This document shows positions 63,100 through 64,000 of a DNA stretch of 64,000 nucleotides, one piece after another. The translations under genes were made by a program, and so were the position numbers. The notes under the pieces were generated by a model. It searched no databases and was not told the origin of the DNA. It saw nothing but the letters and a program-made list of their open reading frames with translations. The DNA comes from Rhizophagus clarus (lineage: Eukaryota > Glomeromycota > Glomeromycetes > Glomerales > Glomeraceae): assembly GCA_015698045.1 (NCBI GenBank), contig BLAL01000304.1, forward strand, positions 496,001 through 560,000, in the 5' to 3' direction. How positions within the stretch are numbered: position 1 is the stretch's first letter; each line of letters starts with the position of its first letter.

Positions 63100-64000
63100 C
63101 AACCCGCATCTTGTTTCACCATTTTTTTTAACCATTTTAAAATACAAAGTTTTAATCCATAATAAATAAATATTGCTTCTATTAATAATATCCAATAATC
63201 TGAATAGTGGTGACAATATTTTCCTAGGGCGTAAAGTGTTATAAATTGATGCACTATCAGGATCCAAATTCGTATCATAGAGCTGATTATCTAGAGTTTT
63301 TGATATGGTCGAACTTATAAAAATTCCAAATAAAAGAAATCTAACTAGAGATGAACAATTTTGTAGAGTCACTTTCATTTTTTTGAATCATAGTCTTTGG
63401 TGTAAGATCCCATTTTAAAACGTATTCCTATACTCCAATTTTTCATTTGTAATCATCCCTTTTGGCAAGTGAATTTGAAGATTTTTCAGAAAATGAAGCA
63501 AATCAATGGGTTAAATAATTTTTCAGGAGATTGAATCATTAAAATTTGTACAAAATTCTTTAAGTTCTAATAAATTAGTAGATCGTTAAATATTTTTTTA
63601 AAATTAATTAACTCTTAAAAAGTTTATCAAAATTTTGAGGAATAATTTAAAGTGACTTGTCCGTTTAACGAAAGTATATTACCATAAATATATCTACAAT
63701 ATAGTATATAAAGAAAAATATTGGAATTCTTTATATAGAATAATAAATTTATGACTTACTCTAAGATAATTTGAAATATTTCTAGTGTTATACTTGGTAA
63801 TTTAATATGCACCAAAAGGCTATTATTGTTGTTTAAATTTCGTCGTAAGTATGGAGGTTATTAACACAAAATACTCGCGAGCGCAAAATATTTTAACGTC
63901 AGGATCTTCACCAACTTCAAACATAACATCATAATATTCATCATCTTTTAATAATTCAATATAATTTTGACTTAATTTTGAAAAGAATTGTGCAGGTATT
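63100..64000 (-). pseudogene. Truncated BTB-BACK copy at the right edge
   Basis: The minus strand reads the paralogue sequence from 63999, where the expected ATG is ATA (then PAQFFSKLSQ). It continues through the BTB part, a still recognisable intron (donor GTAAGT near 63756) and the BACK part with many small deletions and frameshifts. Toward 63240 it reads DPDSASIYNTLRPRKILS, and similarity ends at about the first TLDc helix. TLDc is missing. This is a dead copy of the neighbouring genes; a real start beyond the window edge is possible but would not rescue the frame breaks. Confidence 0.85.

Noticed and set aside
1-64000. CRISPR arrays, bacterial operons, tRNA or rRNA genes
   Set aside because: The tandem exon arrays have regular periods, but they are eukaryotic exon + intron units. 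No spacer-repeat pattern, ribosome binding sites, cloverleaf or rRNA signature was found by eye.

Overview
This window looks like nuclear DNA of an arbuscular mycorrhizal fungus of the Rhizophagus type (Glomeromycotina). It is very AT-rich. Its genes have short AT-rich introns with GT...AG ends and branch-point-like CTAAC motifs. The families present are the ones known to be expanded in these fungi: 'zinc ribbon + kinase' proteins ending in an IYTSRLLNP / CLDCAI tail, BTB-BACK-TLDc proteins, and kinases with an MLKL-like N-terminal helical region. The organism call is inference from family content and base composition; no database was searched.

Layout. 1-6275: non-coding, with several tandem repeats. 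6276-12538 (+): kinase gene A, built from about ten repeated exons plus a kinase C-lobe exon, with two homopolymer-associated breaks. 13324-14371: decayed unknown gene. 16093-17602: two kinase relics. 18202-23259 (-): kinase gene B, nine open exons. 24-27 kb: palindromes and a small inverted-repeat element. 27380-29323 (-): decayed MLKL-like-NTD kinase. 31 kb: a MITE. 33622-40408 (+): kinase gene D, twelve open exons. 41-44 kb: two stem-loops and a 1.17 kb inverted-terminal-repeat element carrying its own 114-residue ORF. 46881-50293 (+): gene E, a segmental copy of the front of gene D that ends before the kinase C-lobe. 51.4-52.0 kb: a GGACCG-rich inverted-repeat element. 53224-64000 (-): three intact BTB-BACK-TLDc genes and one decayed copy at the right edge, with a hAT transposase relic (itself hit by a 95 bp palindromic element) between the second and third.

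The main system is the kinase family A/B/D/E. Each internal exon is about 440-560 bp and starts and ends in phase 0. It begins with kinase strands beta4-beta5, runs through a Cx2C...WCxxC zinc ribbon in place of the hinge and C-lobe, and ends with beta1-beta3-alphaC of the next N-lobe. Splicing therefore gives a chain of 'zinc ribbon + kinase N-lobe' modules (8 to 11 per gene, 6 in E). Only the last module has a recognisable glycine-rich loop, and only the last is joined to a C-lobe. Upstream modules look like degenerate pseudo-N-lobes. Near-identical tandem exons (533 bp period in A, 546 bp in D) and a mosaic exon in E show that the arrays are still growing and recombining. The function of a chain of N-lobes is unknown; binding, scaffold or decoy roles, or exon-skipping diversity, are inferences.
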